Shown piece by piece: positions 18,153 to 28,769 of a stretch of 64,000 nucleotides of DNA. Within the stretch, counting starts at the first letter, position 1, and each line of letters opens with the position of its first letter. The stretch is from Vibrio penaeicida (GTDB taxonomy: Bacteria > Pseudomonadota > Gammaproteobacteria > Enterobacterales > Vibrionaceae): assembly GCF_019977755.1 (NCBI RefSeq), contig NZ_AP025144.1, forward strand, positions 4,070,605 through 4,134,604, in the 5' to 3' direction. The notes beneath the pieces were generated by a model. It made no database searches, had not been told where the DNA came from, and was given only the letters and a program-made list of their open reading frames with translations. The position numbers were made by a program, and so were the translations under genes.

Positions 18153-19674
18153 ATGCCGCTTGCGCGGTAAGCTGCTTCATGAGCCTATCCATGGCTCGAT
18201 ATCCCAAGGCTTCGGCAATATGCGGGCGCTCTATATTCCGGCTCCCCGACAAATCGGCAATGGTACGAGCCACTTTGATAATCCGGTGGTACGCTCGAAT
18301 AGATAAACCAAGCTGGTGCAGCGCGTTTTCAAGAAACTCCGCATCTTGTTTTTGCAATGGGCAATATTTGTCGATCTCACGCGTCCCTAGCAATGCGTTT
18401 ACTTTCCCATTGCGCGATTGCATCCTCTCACGCGCAAAATTCACTCTTTGTTTTACTACCTGAGTAGGTTCACCACGATCACCACCTTCAGAAAGCGTAC
18501 CTTTTGGCAGCGCAGGGATTTCTAAAGACATATCGAACCTATCGAGCAGTGGACCAGATAGACGCCCTAAATACCGGAGTATGGCCTGAGGATTCGCTCT
18601 CGCTTGATTCCCTTTGTAATACCCTGTCGGGCTTGGATTCAGCGCTCCAACTAGCTGGAAGCGAGCTGGAAAACGCGTTTTACCCGCTGCACGCGAGATG
18701 ATGATTTCTCCTGACTCTAGAGGTTCGCGTAATGAATCCAGCACCTTTCGCTCAAATTCTGGCATTTCATCAAGAAAGAGAAGCCCATTGTGCGCTAATG
18801 AGATCTCACCTGGTCTGGGAATCGAGCCTCCGCCAACCAGAGCCGCCATGGAACTGGAATGGTGAGGAGAACGAAAAGGTCGTTTCCTCCAGTTATATTG
18901 ATTGATTTCCTGCTGAGTAAGCGAGGCAACCGACGCCGTTTCCATCGCTTCTTGTTCATCCATATCGGGCAACAAATCACGCAATCGAGATGCCAGCATG
19001 GTTTTTCCTGTTCCCGGAGGACCGAGGAACAAAAGGTTATGGTTACCTGCAGCAGCTATCTCTAGCGCACGTTTACCTTGCTGCTGACCAATAATGTCTT
19101 GTAAACAACGAGATGATTCTTGGGTAACAGTGAGTTCGGGAGTCTGAAATAAAGAAAGGGATTTTTGACCACATAAATCGGCGCATACGTCCAGCAAGTT
19201 GGCTGCCGATTTATGTGTATTTGCCCCAACCAATGCGGCTTGATCACCATTGGTATCGGGTACGACTAAACAACGGTTACTCTTATTAGCCGCTAGCGCA
19301 GCTGGTAACACGCCTTTGACTGCTCTCAATTCACCAGACAGAGCAAGTTCGCCAATAAACTCTATTTGCCCCAGCTTAGTGATGGCGATTTGTTCTGATG
19401 CCGCCAATATCCCGAGCGCAATAGGCAAATCAAAGCGGCCGCCTTCTTTTGGCAAATCCGCTGGGGCTAAGTTCACCGTTATACGCTTGGCTGGAAATTC
19501 GAAGCCAGAATTGATAATGGCGCTGCGCACTCTATCACGCGACTCTTTCACCGTTGTTTCAGGCAAGCCCACCAAAGTAAAACCAGGCATACCATTGCTG
19601 ATGTGCACTTCAACCGTCACCTCTGGAGCTTCCACTCCTACACACGCGCGGCTGTGAATAATTGCTAAAGCCAT
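18151..19674 (-). CDS. comM: ComM (YifB), Mg-chelatase-like AAA+ helicase of transformation
   Basis: ComM is a hexameric branch-migration helicase that helps integrate DNA taken up by natural transformation. The 507-residue protein has the N-terminal ChlI-like domain (starting MALAIIHSRACVGVEAP), the AAA+ core with Walker A GPPGTGKT (about residue 219) and Walker B GLLFLDEMPEF, and a C-terminal lid. It lies beside the ilv operon and is transcribed away from it, as in E. coli and Vibrio. Confidence 0.96.
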   Translation of the reverse strand: MALAIIHSRACVGVEAPEVTVEVHISNGMPGFTLVGLPETTVKESRDRVRSAIINSGFEFPAKRITVNLAPADLPKEGGRFDLPIALGILAASEQIAITKLGQIEFIGELALSGELRAVKGVLPAALAANKSNRCLVVPDTNGDQAALVGANTHKSAANLLDVCADLCGQKSLSLFQTPELTVTQESSRCLQDIIGQQQGKRALEIAAAGNHNLLFLGPPGTGKTMLASRLRDLLPDMDEQEAMETASVASLTQQEINQYNWRKRPFRSPHHSSSMAALVGGGSIPRPGEISLAHNGLLFLDEMPEFERKVLDSLREPLESGEIIISRAAGKTRFPARFQLVGALNPSPTGYYKGNQARANPQAILRYLGRLSGPLLDRFDMSLEIPALPKGTLSEGGDRGEPTQVVKQRVNFARERMQSRNGKVNALLGTREIDKYCPLQKQDAEFLENALHQLGLSIRAYHRIIKVARTIADLSGSRNIERPHIAEALGYRAMDRLMKQLTAQAA

Positions 19675-19870
19675 GTTACATCCTTGCCTATTATTTATAC
19701 ACAGTGATAAATTTATAACTATCTAATTTTTAAATAATTATTCACTTTATAGCTTTTTTCCGTACGCGATAAATGTGAAAAAAGTCTTACTTTTCCCTTG
19801 TCATGTAACCAAAGAGTGTGTTACCACTAGAAACGCAAACAATTTCACAACTTTTGAATAATTAGAATTA

Positions 19871-19960
19871 ATGAATTTAACTACTCGCATTAACGCACTC
19901 GTTGCCCTGATTATCGTGGTCATTATTAGGACCGCGCGGGGGATTGTGGGTAGGAAATAA
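19871..19960 (+). CDS. ilvL: ilv operon leader peptide IlvL
   Basis: A 29-codon frame (MNLTTRINALVALIIVVII at its start) has six Ile, four Val, three Leu and three Thr codons, including a run of Ile-Ile-Val-Val-Ile-Ile. It sits between the comM/ilv promoter region and a strong terminator 14 bp downstream, which is the arrangement of the attenuator of the branched-chain amino-acid operon. Starved ribosomes would stall on the Ile/Val codons. The part after the stall site (19934-19942, GCGCGGGGG) is perfectly complementary to the left arm of the terminator. Confidence 0.92.
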   Translation: MNLTTRINALVALIIVVIIRTARGIVGRK

Positions 19961-19973
19961 CCACAGAATAGCA

Positions 19974-20009
19974 AAAACCCCCGCGCTGAGAAGCTCGGGG
20001 GTTTTTTTA
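19974..20009 (+). terminator. ilv attenuator terminator
   Basis: AAAACCCCCG pairs with CGGGGGTTTT (with a few extra pairs inside) and is followed by T7. CCCCCGCGC at 19978-19986 can instead pair with GCGCGGGGG inside ilvL (19934-19942), which forms the antiterminator when the ribosome stalls. Confidence 0.93.
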
Positions 20010-20133
20010 TAACTTAAGACATGATTAACCGAATACAATTAGGTTAATACAGGAAGAAATGGGAGCACACGATGTGCAATGGCAATAAAGGGATGAAGCC
20101 GTTTCATCCCTCGCAAATCGCAGGAGAACAACT

Positions 20134-21780
20134 ATGACAGGTGCTGAATTAGTTGTTGCGGCTTTGCAGCAAGAAGGTATTAAGACAATATTTGGCTACC
20201 CTGGTGGGGCAATTATGCCAATATATGATGCGTTGTATGATGGTGGTGTGGAGCACATCCTATGCCGCCATGAACAAGGTGCAGCTATGGCAGCCATTGG
20301 TATGGCTCGTTCAACTCAAGATGTCGCTGTCTGTATGGCCACATCAGGACCAGGTGCAACCAACCTAGTCACTGGACTCGCAGATGCATTTCTCGATTCA
20401 GTTCCATTGGTTGCCATCACAGGTCAGGTTGCCAGCTCTCACATCGGGACTGATGCCTTCCAAGAAATGGACGTCATTGGTATGTCTTTAGCGTGTACTA
20501 AGCACAGCTACCTCGTTACTGACATCAACGATCTCGCTCCCACTCTTGCTGAAGCTTTTGAAGTTGCGAAAAGTGGTCGTCCGGGTCCAGTCATTGTGGA
20601 CATAGCTAAAGATGTTCAGTTAGCTCAAGCACCAACTGAAATACTGCCTCATTTTGAACCACCAGCCATTCCAGTTGCCAGCTCAGAAGCCATATCACAA
20701 GCTCAAGCATTGCTTTCACAAGCTACGCGCCCAGTTTTGTATGTAGGTGGCGGTGTTCAACTTGCCAATGCGACCGAGTCGGTACGTGAGTTTTTAAGAA
20801 TTAACCCAATGCCTTCTGTAAGCACACTGAAAGGTTTGGGTACCATTGAACGTCATGACCCTCATTACCTAGGTATGTTAGGGATGCACGGTACGAAAGC
20901 GGCGAATTTAGTGGTTCAAGAATCTGACCTACTGATCGTTGTGGGTGCTCGTTTTGATGACCGCGTGACAGGAAAACTCGATACTTTTGCCCCGCACGCC
21001 AAAGTGATTCACATTGATATTGATGCCGCTGAGTTCAATAAGCTGAGAACGGCAAACGCCCCAATACGCGGCGACATCAACGTGATACTTCCTCAGTTAG
21101 AACTTTCACAGGATATTTCCCCTTGGGTTCATCACAGCGAAAGCCTAAGAAGTGGCTTCAAGTGGCGTTACGACCATCCGGGTGACCCTATTTTTGCGCC
21201 GCTATTGCTAAAGCAACTGTCTGACATGATGCCGGATTCATCGATTGTTTCTACGGATGTTGGTCAGCACCAAATGTGGGCGGCACAGCATATTCAACCT
21301 CGTGAACCTCAGAACTTCATCAGTTCTGCTGGTCTGGGCACCATGGGCTTTGGTTTACCTGCGGCAATGGGCGCAGCAGTTGCACGTCCTAACGACCAAT
21401 CTATCCTTATATCAGGAGATGGTTCGTTCATGATGAATGTACAGGAACTGGGGACACTAAAGCGCCGCCAGATTCCAGTTAAAATGGTTCTGCTCGACAA
21501 CCAGCGTTTGGGCATGGTTCGTCAATGGCAGTCTTTGTTCTTTGACGGCAGGCACAGTGAAACCATTTTAGATGACAACCCAGATTTCATTATGCTGGCA
21601 CAAGCGTTTGGTATTCCGGGTAAACAAATCACGCGTAAGGAAGAGGTTGAGCCTGCGCTGAAAGAAATGCTAGAGAGCAAAACGTCGTATCTGCTTCATG
21701 TATTGATTGATGAAGAGCAAAACGTGTGGCCATTAGTACCACCAGGTGCTTCGAACAATGACATGCTGGAGAACACCTAA
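20134..21780 (+). CDS. ilvG: Acetolactate synthase II large subunit
   Basis: IlvG is the thiamine-diphosphate enzyme that makes acetolactate and acetohydroxybutyrate, the first common step to Ile, Val and Leu. The full 548-residue frame is intact (it is frameshifted in E. coli K-12). Visible are [11 protein letters not shown] and the TPP-activating Glu in [12 protein letters not shown] in the N-terminal domain, and the TPP/Mg motif [14 protein letters not shown] in the C-terminal domain (about 425). The ilvM start overlaps its stop codon (TAATG), giving coupled synthesis of the two subunits. Confidence 0.97.
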   Translation: MTGAELVVAALQQEGIKTIFGYPGGAIMPIYDALYDGGVEHILCRHEQGAAMAAIGMARSTQDVAVCMATSGPGATNLVTGLADAFLDSVPLVAITGQVASSHIGTDAFQEMDVIGMSLACTKHSYLVTDINDLAPTLAEAFEVAKSGRPGPVIVDIAKDVQLAQAPTEILPHFEPPAIPVASSEAISQAQALLSQATRPVLYVGGGVQLANATESVREFLRINPMPSVSTLKGLGTIERHDPHYLGMLGMHGTKAANLVVQESDLLIVVGARFDDRVTGKLDTFAPHAKVIHIDIDAAEFNKLRTANAPIRGDINVILPQLELSQDISPWVHHSESLRSGFKWRYDHPGDPIFAPLLLKQLSDMMPDSSIVSTDVGQHQMWAAQHIQPREPQNFISSAGLGTMGFGLPAAMGAAVARPNDQSILISGDGSFMMNVQELGTLKRRQIPVKMVLLDNQRLGMVRQWQSLFFDGRHSETILDDNPDFIMLAQAFGIPGKQITRKEEVEPALKEMLESKTSYLLHVLIDEEQNVWPLVPPGASNNDMLENT

Positions 21781-22064
21781 TGCAACGCTATTTATTAGAT
21801 ATCAAAGCCGACGATAAACCCGTGTTGCTGGAACGTGTTCTTCGCGTTGTACGCCATCGCGGTTTCATTATTCGCCAAGTCGCCGCCACTCAAAACCATG
21901 AAAGTAAAGTGGCCAGCGTTGAGATCATCGTTGACAGTGATCGCCCCATTTCTATGTTGGTCAGCCAGATCGAAAAATTGTGGGACATTCGCTCTGTCGA
22001 TGTCACTGAGATCGAAACCAACGAACTCCCCAATAATAACTTACAACAAAAAGTGTGTGCATAA
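21780..22064 (+). CDS. ilvM: Acetolactate synthase II small subunit
   Basis: The 94-residue protein is a single ACT domain ([29 protein letters not shown] in part) and is the regulatory partner of IlvG. Its ATG shares one base with the ilvG stop codon. The length is that of IlvM rather than of the longer IlvN/IlvH subunits, which fits the valine-insensitive isozyme II. Confidence 0.94.
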   Translation: MQRYLLDIKADDKPVLLERVLRVVRHRGFIIRQVAATQNHESKVASVEIIVDSDRPISMLVSQIEKLWDIRSVDVTEIETNELPNNNLQQKVCA

Positions 22065-22079
22065 GGAAGGAACGCGAAC

Positions 22080-23045
22080 ATGACAGCAAGAACAGCCGAC
22101 TACATCTGGTTTAACGGTGAAATGGTTCCATGGGGCGAAGCGAACGTTCACGTTTTGACCCACGCTATGCATTACGGCACCTCGGTATTTGAAGGGGTGC
22201 GTTGCTACAACACGCCAAATGGTCCGATCGTATTCCGTCACTTAGAGCACGCTAAACGCTTAAAAGATTCCGCTAAAATCTATCGCTTCCCAATCCCCTA
22301 TTCTGTCGAAGAAATCATGGAAGCGACCCGTGAGACATTACGTCAAAACAAATTGGATAATGCGTATATCCGTCCATTGGGTTTTGTTGGAAATGTCGGT
22401 TTAGGGGTTTGCCCTCCTGAAGGAACGGAAATGGAAGTGATCATTGCGGCATTCCCTTGGGGATCTTACTTAGGTGAAGAAGCGTTGGAAAACGGGGTTG
22501 ACGCGATGATTTCAAGCTGGAATCGCGCGGCACCGAACACAATTCCAACTGCAGCGAAAGCGGGGGGCAACTATCTATCTTCTCTCCTCGTTGGTGGAGA
22601 AGCGCGTCGCCACGGTTACGACGAAGGCATTGCTCTAAGCGTAGATGGGTATCTGTCGGAAGGTGCTGGTGAAAATATCTTTGTAATTAAAGACGGTGTT
22701 CTGATGACACCACCAGCGACTAGCGCCATTCTACCGGGTATCACTCGCGACTCTATCATGACTCTAGCCAGAGACAGAGGCTACGAAGTACGCGAAACCA
22801 ATATTGCCCGTGAAGCCTTGTATCTAGCCGATGAAGTTTTCATGACAGGCACTGCAGCAGAAATCGTTCCTGTTGCCACCATCGATAAAATTGAAGTGGG
22901 TAACGGCAAACGCGGCCCTATCACAAAAGTACTGCAAGACGCCTATTTTGGCTTGTTTAATGGCACCACAGAGGACAAGTGGGGCTGGTTAGATTACGTG
23001 TATCCTCAAGATGCCGAATCAACACAAAGTGCACCAGCGAAGTAA
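22080..23045 (+). CDS. ilvE: Branched-chain amino-acid aminotransferase
   Basis: IlvE moves the amino group from glutamate to the 2-keto acids of Val, Ile and Leu. The 321-residue protein is a fold-type IV PLP enzyme; the PLP lysine is in [14 protein letters not shown], and [15 protein letters not shown] and [12 protein letters not shown] are the other conserved blocks. AAGGAAGG precedes the ATG by eight bases. It is the third gene of ilvGMEDA. Confidence 0.97.
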   Translation: MTARTADYIWFNGEMVPWGEANVHVLTHAMHYGTSVFEGVRCYNTPNGPIVFRHLEHAKRLKDSAKIYRFPIPYSVEEIMEATRETLRQNKLDNAYIRPLGFVGNVGLGVCPPEGTEMEVIIAAFPWGSYLGEEALENGVDAMISSWNRAAPNTIPTAAKAGGNYLSSLLVGGEARRHGYDEGIALSVDGYLSEGAGENIFVIKDGVLMTPPATSAILPGITRDSIMTLARDRGYEVRETNIAREALYLADEVFMTGTAAEIVPVATIDKIEVGNGKRGPITKVLQDAYFGLFNGTTEDKWGWLDYVYPQDAESTQSAPAK

Positions 23046-23056
23046 GGAATAAAACA

Positions 23057-24898
23057 ATGCCAATATATAGATCAGCAACAACAACACACGGTAGAAACAT
23101 GGCTGGTGCTCGCGCTTTATGGCGTGCAACAGGCGTAAAAGAAGAAGATTTTGGTAAGCCAATCATTGCTGTAGTGAACTCATTCACACAGTTTGTACCT
23201 GGACATGTTCACCTAAAAGACATGGGTCAATTGGTGGCTGGAGAAATCGAAAAAGCGGGCGGAATCGCCAAAGAATTTAACACCATCGCTGTTGATGATG
23301 GTATCGCAATGGGTCACGGCGGCATGCTGTATTCACTGCCTTCACGTGAACTGATCGCCGATTCTGTTGAGTACATGGTAAACGCGCACTGTGCAGATGC
23401 GATGGTATGTATCTCGAACTGTGACAAAATCACACCGGGAATGTTAATGGCGTCCATGCGTTTAAACATTCCAGTGATCTTTGTTTCTGGTGGACCAATG
23501 GAAGCAGGTAAAACCAAGCTTTCAGATCAGTTGATCAAACTCGACCTAGTTGATGCGATGATCCAAGGTGCCGATCCAACGGTATCCGATGAACAAAGCC
23601 AGCAAGTAGAGCGTTCTGCGTGCCCAACTTGCGGTTCATGTTCCGGTATGTTCACCGCGAACTCGATGAACTGTCTAACAGAAGCACTAGGTCTTTCTCA
23701 ACCAGGTAATGGTTCCATGCTAGCCACTCACGCTGATCGTGAAGAACTGTTCATCAACGCCGGAAAGCGAGTGGTTGAGCTTACTCGTCGCTACTACGAA
23801 AAAGACGACGAGACGGCGCTTCCAAGAAACATCGCAAACCGCGCCGCGTTTGAAAATGCCATGGCACTGGATATTGCGATGGGTGGTTCAAGTAATACTG
23901 TCTTGCACCTATTGGCTGCGGCTCAAGAAGGCGAAATTGATTTTGACATGAAAGACATCGATGAAATGTCTCGACGTGTCCCACACCTATGTAAAGTGGC
24001 ACCATCCACGCCAAAATATCACATGGAAGATGTTCACCGCGCTGGTGGTGTGATGGCCATTCTTGGTGAACTCGATCGCGCAGGATTACTAAACAGCGAT
24101 ACTCGTACCGTTTTGGGTTTATCTATGCAAGAACAGCTTGCAGAATACGACATCATCCAAACAGAAAATGAAGATGTTCTAAAATTCTTCCGTGCCGGAC
24201 CTGCTGGTATTCGTACTACAAAAGCTTTTTCTCAAGATTGTCGTTGGGATCGCTTGGATGATGACCGTGAAAACGGCTGTATCCGCACCAAAGAAAATGC
24301 CTTTAGCCAAGAAGGTGGTTTAGCGGTACTTTCGGGCAATATCGCTGAAGATGGCTGTATAGTCAAAACAGCGGGCGTTGACGAAGATAACCTGAAATTC
24401 CAAGGCCCAGCTATCGTATTTGAAAGCCAGGACACCGCTGTAGAAGGTATTTTGGGTGGAAAAGTAAAAGCAGGTGAAGTCGTGGTTATTCGTTATGAAG
24501 GACCAAAAGGCGGACCAGGTATGCAGGAAATGCTTTACCCAACGACCTACTTGAAGTCGATGGGCTTAGGCAAATCTTGTGCACTTCTAACGGACGGTCG
24601 CTTCTCTGGTGGTACGTCTGGTTTATCCATCGGTCACACATCACCAGAAGCAGCCAGTGGCGGCACCATTGGTTTGGTTCAAAATGGCGACATCATTACT
24701 ATTGATATCCCAAGCCGCTCTATCACCCTAGACGTATCTGAAGACGAATTGGCTACTCGCCGTGCAAAACAAGATGAACTGGGTTGGAAACCAGCGAACC
24801 GCCAACGTGAAGTATCTTTCGCTCTTAAAGCATACGGCAGCATGGCGACCAGTGCAGACAAAGGTGCAGTCCGTGACAAATCGTTGTTAGAGGACTAG
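23057..24898 (+). CDS. ilvD: Dihydroxy-acid dehydratase
   Basis: IlvD dehydrates dihydroxy-acids to the keto acids of Val and Ile and holds an iron-sulfur cluster. From the ATG at 23057 ([20 protein letters not shown]) it has 613 residues, the usual size; an upstream in-frame start at 22979 lies inside ilvE and is not used. Cluster cysteines are in [10 protein letters not shown] and in [11 protein letters not shown], and [12 protein letters not shown] is the C-terminal active-site block. Eleven bases separate it from ilvE. Confidence 0.97.
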   Translation: MPIYRSATTTHGRNMAGARALWRATGVKEEDFGKPIIAVVNSFTQFVPGHVHLKDMGQLVAGEIEKAGGIAKEFNTIAVDDGIAMGHGGMLYSLPSRELIADSVEYMVNAHCADAMVCISNCDKITPGMLMASMRLNIPVIFVSGGPMEAGKTKLSDQLIKLDLVDAMIQGADPTVSDEQSQQVERSACPTCGSCSGMFTANSMNCLTEALGLSQPGNGSMLATHADREELFINAGKRVVELTRRYYEKDDETALPRNIANRAAFENAMALDIAMGGSSNTVLHLLAAAQEGEIDFDMKDIDEMSRRVPHLCKVAPSTPKYHMEDVHRAGGVMAILGELDRAGLLNSDTRTVLGLSMQEQLAEYDIIQTENEDVLKFFRAGPAGIRTTKAFSQDCRWDRLDDDRENGCIRTKENAFSQEGGLAVLSGNIAEDGCIVKTAGVDEDNLKFQGPAIVFESQDTAVEGILGGKVKAGEVVVIRYEGPKGGPGMQEMLYPTTYLKSMGLGKSCALLTDGRFSGGTSGLSIGHTSPEAASGGTIGLVQNGDIITIDIPSRSITLDVSEDELATRRAKQDELGWKPANRQREVSFALKAYGSMATSADKGAVRDKSLLED

Positions 24899-24901
24899 CC
24901 G

Positions 24902-26431
24902 ATGACACTGACCACTCAAACCGGCGCAGAGTATCTGCGCCAAATCTTGCGCGCTCCTGTTTATGAAGTGGCAATGGTGTCTCCCTTTCAAGAGATGCCT
25001 CGGCTCTCTGCGCGCATCGGTAATCAAATTCAAATAAAGCGAGAAGATCGCCAGCCTGTTCATTCATTTAAGCTACGTGGCGCTTACAACATGGTCGCAA
25101 GCCTGACTGATCAGCAAAAAGCATCAGGCGTCATTGCGGCTTCTGCCGGCAATCACGCTCAAGGCATGGCGCTGTCGGGTTCCAAACTAGGCATTCAAAC
25201 TACCATTGTTATGCCCAAAACCACACCAGATATCAAAGTCGATGCGGTTCGAGGGTTTGGTGGAAATGTGGTACTTCACGGCAATAACTTTGATGAAGCC
25301 AAAGCCGAAGCGGAAAGGTTGTCTGCTGAACATGGGTATACTTTTGTGCCACCCTTTGATCACCCCATGGTGATTGCAGGGCAAGGCACGATTGGTATGG
25401 AAATGCTGCAGCAAAATGGTCACCTAGATTACATCTTTGTGCCTGTTGGCGGAGGCGGTTTGGCTGCTGGCGTAGCGGTATTGGTCAAACAATTGATGCC
25501 AGAAATCAAAGTCATCGCTGTCGAGCCTGAAGAATCAGCGTGCCTAAAAGCAGCATTGGATGCGGGTGAGCCAGTGGTTCTGGATCAAGTGAGTATGTTT
25601 GCGGATGGTGTTGCGGTGAAGCGCATCGGCGAGGAAACTTTCCGGCTTTGCCAACAATACATCGACGGTCACATCAGTGTCTCCAGTGACGAAATCTGTT
25701 CTGCCGTAAAAGACATTTTTGAAGATACTCGTGCTATCGCCGAACCCTCAGGTGCTTTAGCTCTGGCGGGTTTGAAAAAGTTTGCCGAACAACATGAGTT
25801 GAAAGACAAACAACTAGGTACAGTGCTATCTGGCGCAAACACCAACTTTCATGGTTTGCGTTATGTCTCTGAGCGTTGCGAACTTGGTGAAAAGCGCGAG
25901 GGTTTACTCGCGGTGACAATACCTGAGCGCCAAGGTGCTTTCTTCGAGTTTTGTAACTTGATTGGCGGCAGAGCCGTGACCGAATTTAATTACCGTTACA
26001 ACGATGATCAGCTTGCCAATATCTTTGTCGGTTTGCGCTTACAAGATGGTCAGCAAGAGTTGGATAGCGTCATACAAGATTTACGCGACGGCGGATACCC
26101 TGTTGTCGATTTATCTGATGATGAAATGGCGAAATTGCACGTCCGCTATATGATTGGTGGCAAGCCGTCAAAGCCATTGAAAGAGCGATTGTACAGTTTT
26201 GAATTCCCAGAATATCCAGGTGCACTCGTGAAATTCTTAAGTACGCTAGGCACTCACTGGAACATCAGCCTATTCAATTACCGAAACCAAGGCGCGGATT
26301 ACGGTCGCGTGCTTTGTGGGTTTGAATTGGAGGAATCGGATCTGACACGTTTCTCTGCTCACCTTCGAGAATTGGGCTACCAGTGCAAGGATGAGTCAGA
26401 TAATCCATCGTATAAATTCTTTTTATCGTAA
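24902..26431 (+). CDS. ilvA: Threonine deaminase (biosynthetic)
   Basis: IlvA converts threonine to 2-ketobutyrate, the committed step to isoleucine, and is feedback-inhibited by isoleucine. The 509-residue protein has the PLP domain with Lys in VHSFKLRGAYN, the Gly loop PVGGGGLAAG and then two ACT-like regulatory units (about 330-410 and 420-505), so it is the allosteric form. It starts three bases after ilvD and closes the operon. Confidence 0.97.
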   Translation: MTLTTQTGAEYLRQILRAPVYEVAMVSPFQEMPRLSARIGNQIQIKREDRQPVHSFKLRGAYNMVASLTDQQKASGVIAASAGNHAQGMALSGSKLGIQTTIVMPKTTPDIKVDAVRGFGGNVVLHGNNFDEAKAEAERLSAEHGYTFVPPFDHPMVIAGQGTIGMEMLQQNGHLDYIFVPVGGGGLAAGVAVLVKQLMPEIKVIAVEPEESACLKAALDAGEPVVLDQVSMFADGVAVKRIGEETFRLCQQYIDGHISVSSDEICSAVKDIFEDTRAIAEPSGALALAGLKKFAEQHELKDKQLGTVLSGANTNFHGLRYVSERCELGEKREGLLAVTIPERQGAFFEFCNLIGGRAVTEFNYRYNDDQLANIFVGLRLQDGQQELDSVIQDLRDGGYPVVDLSDDEMAKLHVRYMIGGKPSKPLKERLYSFEFPEYPGALVKFLSTLGTHWNISLFNYRNQGADYGRVLCGFELEESDLTRFSAHLRELGYQCKDESDNPSYKFFLS

Positions 26432-26434
26432 TTT

Positions 26435-26456
26435 AAACGGGGCGAAAGCCCCGTTT
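26435..26456. terminator. Terminator between ilvA and punR
   Basis: AAACGGGGC-GAAA-GCCCCGTTT, a perfect 9-bp stem with a GAAA tetraloop, placed 4 bp after ilvA and 3 bp before the punR stop, so both convergent genes share it. Confidence 0.92.
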
Positions 26457-26458
26457 CT

Positions 26459-27370
26459 CTATCCGCTTGCAATCCAGTCTTGGTGCAGTTTTTCTGAACC
26501 ACCTAGGTAATTAATCATCCAGTCACGCAATCGGTGCTCTTCACTCTGACGCCAAACCATACAGCAAGCACTCATTGGTCTGTGTTCTACCGTCAGTAGT
26601 TCTCTTGAGTAAAGCTCCCCGCGCTCCAAGTACCCTTGTGCGATGTGTTTAGGCATATACCCTACCCCAACACCATTTTTTAAACACTCTATGGCACTGA
26701 ACCAATTAGGCAGTAATATGCGCCGTTGCTCTTTGTAATGCCAGTTGTGCCGCTTAGGCAATGTTATCGACGTATCATCGAGACAAATTGCTGGGTATGG
26801 ACTTACGGTTTCTTCATTTAGAACGGGCTCTAAAACGCAGGGGTGCGCTGGCGACATAACGAAGACCCACTCTAAATCCCCCATAGAACGAATACCAAAA
26901 TCGCCTCCAACAGGCACCGCAGCCGTAGCACCAAGTACGATATCTGTCCGCTCTTGCGAAATCGCTTCCCAAGATCCGTTAAACACTTCCATGTTGATTT
27001 GTAATTCAGCAAAGTCGAATGTCTGATAAAAGTCTTCAATCATCGGCTTTAATTTGTCGAGTTTGACCACGTTATCGAGGGTAACTTTCAATGTTTGATG
27101 CCACCCCAATGCCGCACGACGCGTTTGGGCTCGGACCTCTTCCATATCTCTCAGCATCTGCCTTGCATGCTGAATAAACGTTTCCCCTGCTGGGGTCAGT
27201 TCTACTTTTCTGGGCAATCGACGAAACAACAGCACGCCCAAATCTTGCTCGATTTGCCTGACACCATAACTCACCGCAGACGGCACTTTATGTAGACGCG
27301 CTGCGGCGGCGGTAAAGCTGCCCATTCTTGCAATCGTATCCAACATTTCTAAAGATTGTTTCGAGAACAT
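26459..27370 (-). CDS. punR: LysR-type regulator PunR (YdhB-like)
   Basis: The 303-residue protein has the N-terminal LysR winged helix (MFSKQSLEMLDTIARMGSFTAAAARLHKVPS... with helix-turn-helix at about 18-37) and a periplasmic-binding-like effector domain. It matches E. coli PunR (formerly YdhB), the activator of the purine-nucleoside transporter gene punC, and as in E. coli it is divergent from a PunC-like MFS gene. The 137-bp region between them should hold its operator. Other LysR branches cannot be excluded from sequence alone, but the gene pair makes PunR likely. Confidence 0.8.
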   Translation of the reverse strand: MFSKQSLEMLDTIARMGSFTAAAARLHKVPSAVSYGVRQIEQDLGVLLFRRLPRKVELTPAGETFIQHARQMLRDMEEVRAQTRRAALGWHQTLKVTLDNVVKLDKLKPMIEDFYQTFDFAELQINMEVFNGSWEAISQERTDIVLGATAAVPVGGDFGIRSMGDLEWVFVMSPAHPCVLEPVLNEETVSPYPAICLDDTSITLPKRHNWHYKEQRRILLPNWFSAIECLKNGVGVGYMPKHIAQGYLERGELYSRELLTVEHRPMSACCMVWRQSEEHRLRDWMINYLGGSEKLHQDWIASG

Positions 27371-27507
27371 TTGCTTTCAAAATTTTTGATTGATAACCAC
27401 AAAATATAGCTCTTATCGTTTCCTATATCCAAAAATAGAATGATTTCATCAAAGAAAGCGACCAGTAGATCGCTTTTAAACCATCAAAAATTTTAAACGG
27501 AAAATTG

Positions 27508-28710
27508 ATGAATATATCTAAATACCAACTCTTTTATCTTGCGTGCTTATCGATGCTCGGTTTTATTGCTACCGATATGTACCTACCCGCATTCAAGGCA
27601 ATGGAGCAAGACCTAACGACAGGTCCCGAATCCATCGCTCTTTCTTTATCAATATTCCTAGGTGGCTTGGCTGTCGGTCAGCTAGTTTGGGGATTAGCCA
27701 GCGATAAATTTGGCCACAAGAAAACACTGATTATCGGACTACTGATTTTTTCTGCCGCGTCGATGGGGCTCGTTTTTACTAAAGAAATTTGGCAATTGCT
27801 AAGCCTTAGATTTATTCAAGCGATTGGAGTTTGTGCGCCAGCAGTCATTTGGCAAGCCATGGTCATTAGTCAAAATTCAAAGAAAGTAAGCCAGCAGATT
27901 TTTTCAACCATTATGCCCTTGGTCGCGCTATCACCAGCTTTAGCACCACAGCTTGGTGTCTTGCTACTGAATAACATAGGATGGCGCAGTATCTTTATTG
28001 CACTAACGCTAATGGGTGTCGTATTAGTATTCATGACACTCGCACAAAAAGAGTCTAACGCCCTCCATAAATCCACCAGCGTCAAAGCCGACATTTCTGC
28101 TCTCATGCACTCTCGGGTTTACCTAGGTAATGTGATGATGTTTGCTACGGCTTCAGCGGCTTTTTTTGCCTACCTAACGGGTATGCCCGAAATAATGGCA
28201 AAACTTGGCTACGATGCGAAAGATATTGGCATGAGTTTCATCCCTCAAACCATCGCATTTATGTTGGGTGGATACTTAGGGAAACGTTTTGTGGGTCTAT
28301 ATGGTGATGAGCGAGTGTTAAAACAGCTACTGGCTTTGTTCAGCGTATCCTCCATGCTGGTGTTTGTCGCAACACAATGGGCTCTGACGACCATCTACCC
28401 GCTACTGATTCCCTTTTGTTTTATCGCCGTAGCGAATGGCGCTCTTTACCCAATCGTTGTAAACCGAGCGTTATCAAGTGCGAAACAAAGCCCAGCAACA
28501 GCTGCGGGGTTACAAAATAGCTTACAAATTTGCATCAGTGGATTAGCCAGTGCCTTGGTTGCATGGCTGGCAAGCGATGCGTTAAAGGTTACGGGAATAG
28601 CCATCATCATTTGTTTGACAGGACTTTGGTTGGGCTATTTTGTCTCGCATGAAAAAGCTGCTAGGCATTTCACACTGCCTGACAACTCGCGAGTTGCGAG
28701 AGAAGATTAA
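27508..28710 (+). CDS. punC: MFS transporter PunC (YdhC-like)
   Basis: The 400-residue protein has 12 predicted membrane helices and is a Bcr/CflA-type major facilitator, with the first-loop motif GLASDKFGHKKTLIIGLLIF (motif A) at about residues 64-83. The N-terminus MNISKYQLFYLACLSMLGF and the divergent punR identify it with E. coli PunC (YdhC), reported to import purine nucleosides. ATG 27508 follows a TTG codon that is a less likely start. Confidence 0.8.
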   Translation: MNISKYQLFYLACLSMLGFIATDMYLPAFKAMEQDLTTGPESIALSLSIFLGGLAVGQLVWGLASDKFGHKKTLIIGLLIFSAASMGLVFTKEIWQLLSLRFIQAIGVCAPAVIWQAMVISQNSKKVSQQIFSTIMPLVALSPALAPQLGVLLLNNIGWRSIFIALTLMGVVLVFMTLAQKESNALHKSTSVKADISALMHSRVYLGNVMMFATASAAFFAYLTGMPEIMAKLGYDAKDIGMSFIPQTIAFMLGGYLGKRFVGLYGDERVLKQLLALFSVSSMLVFVATQWALTTIYPLLIPFCFIAVANGALYPIVVNRALSSAKQSPATAAGLQNSLQICISGLASALVAWLASDALKVTGIAIIICLTGLWLGYFVSHEKAARHFTLPDNSRVARED

Positions 28711-28717
28711 AGTAAAA

Positions 28718-28744
28718 AGAAAGGAGCATAGCGCTCCTTTCATT
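28718..28744. terminator. Terminator after punC
   Basis: AAAGGAGC-ATAGC-GCTCCTTT between the convergent punC and the binding-protein gene. Confidence 0.85.
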
Positions 28745-28769
28745 CCATTTTAATTATCGAGTTCGTCGA

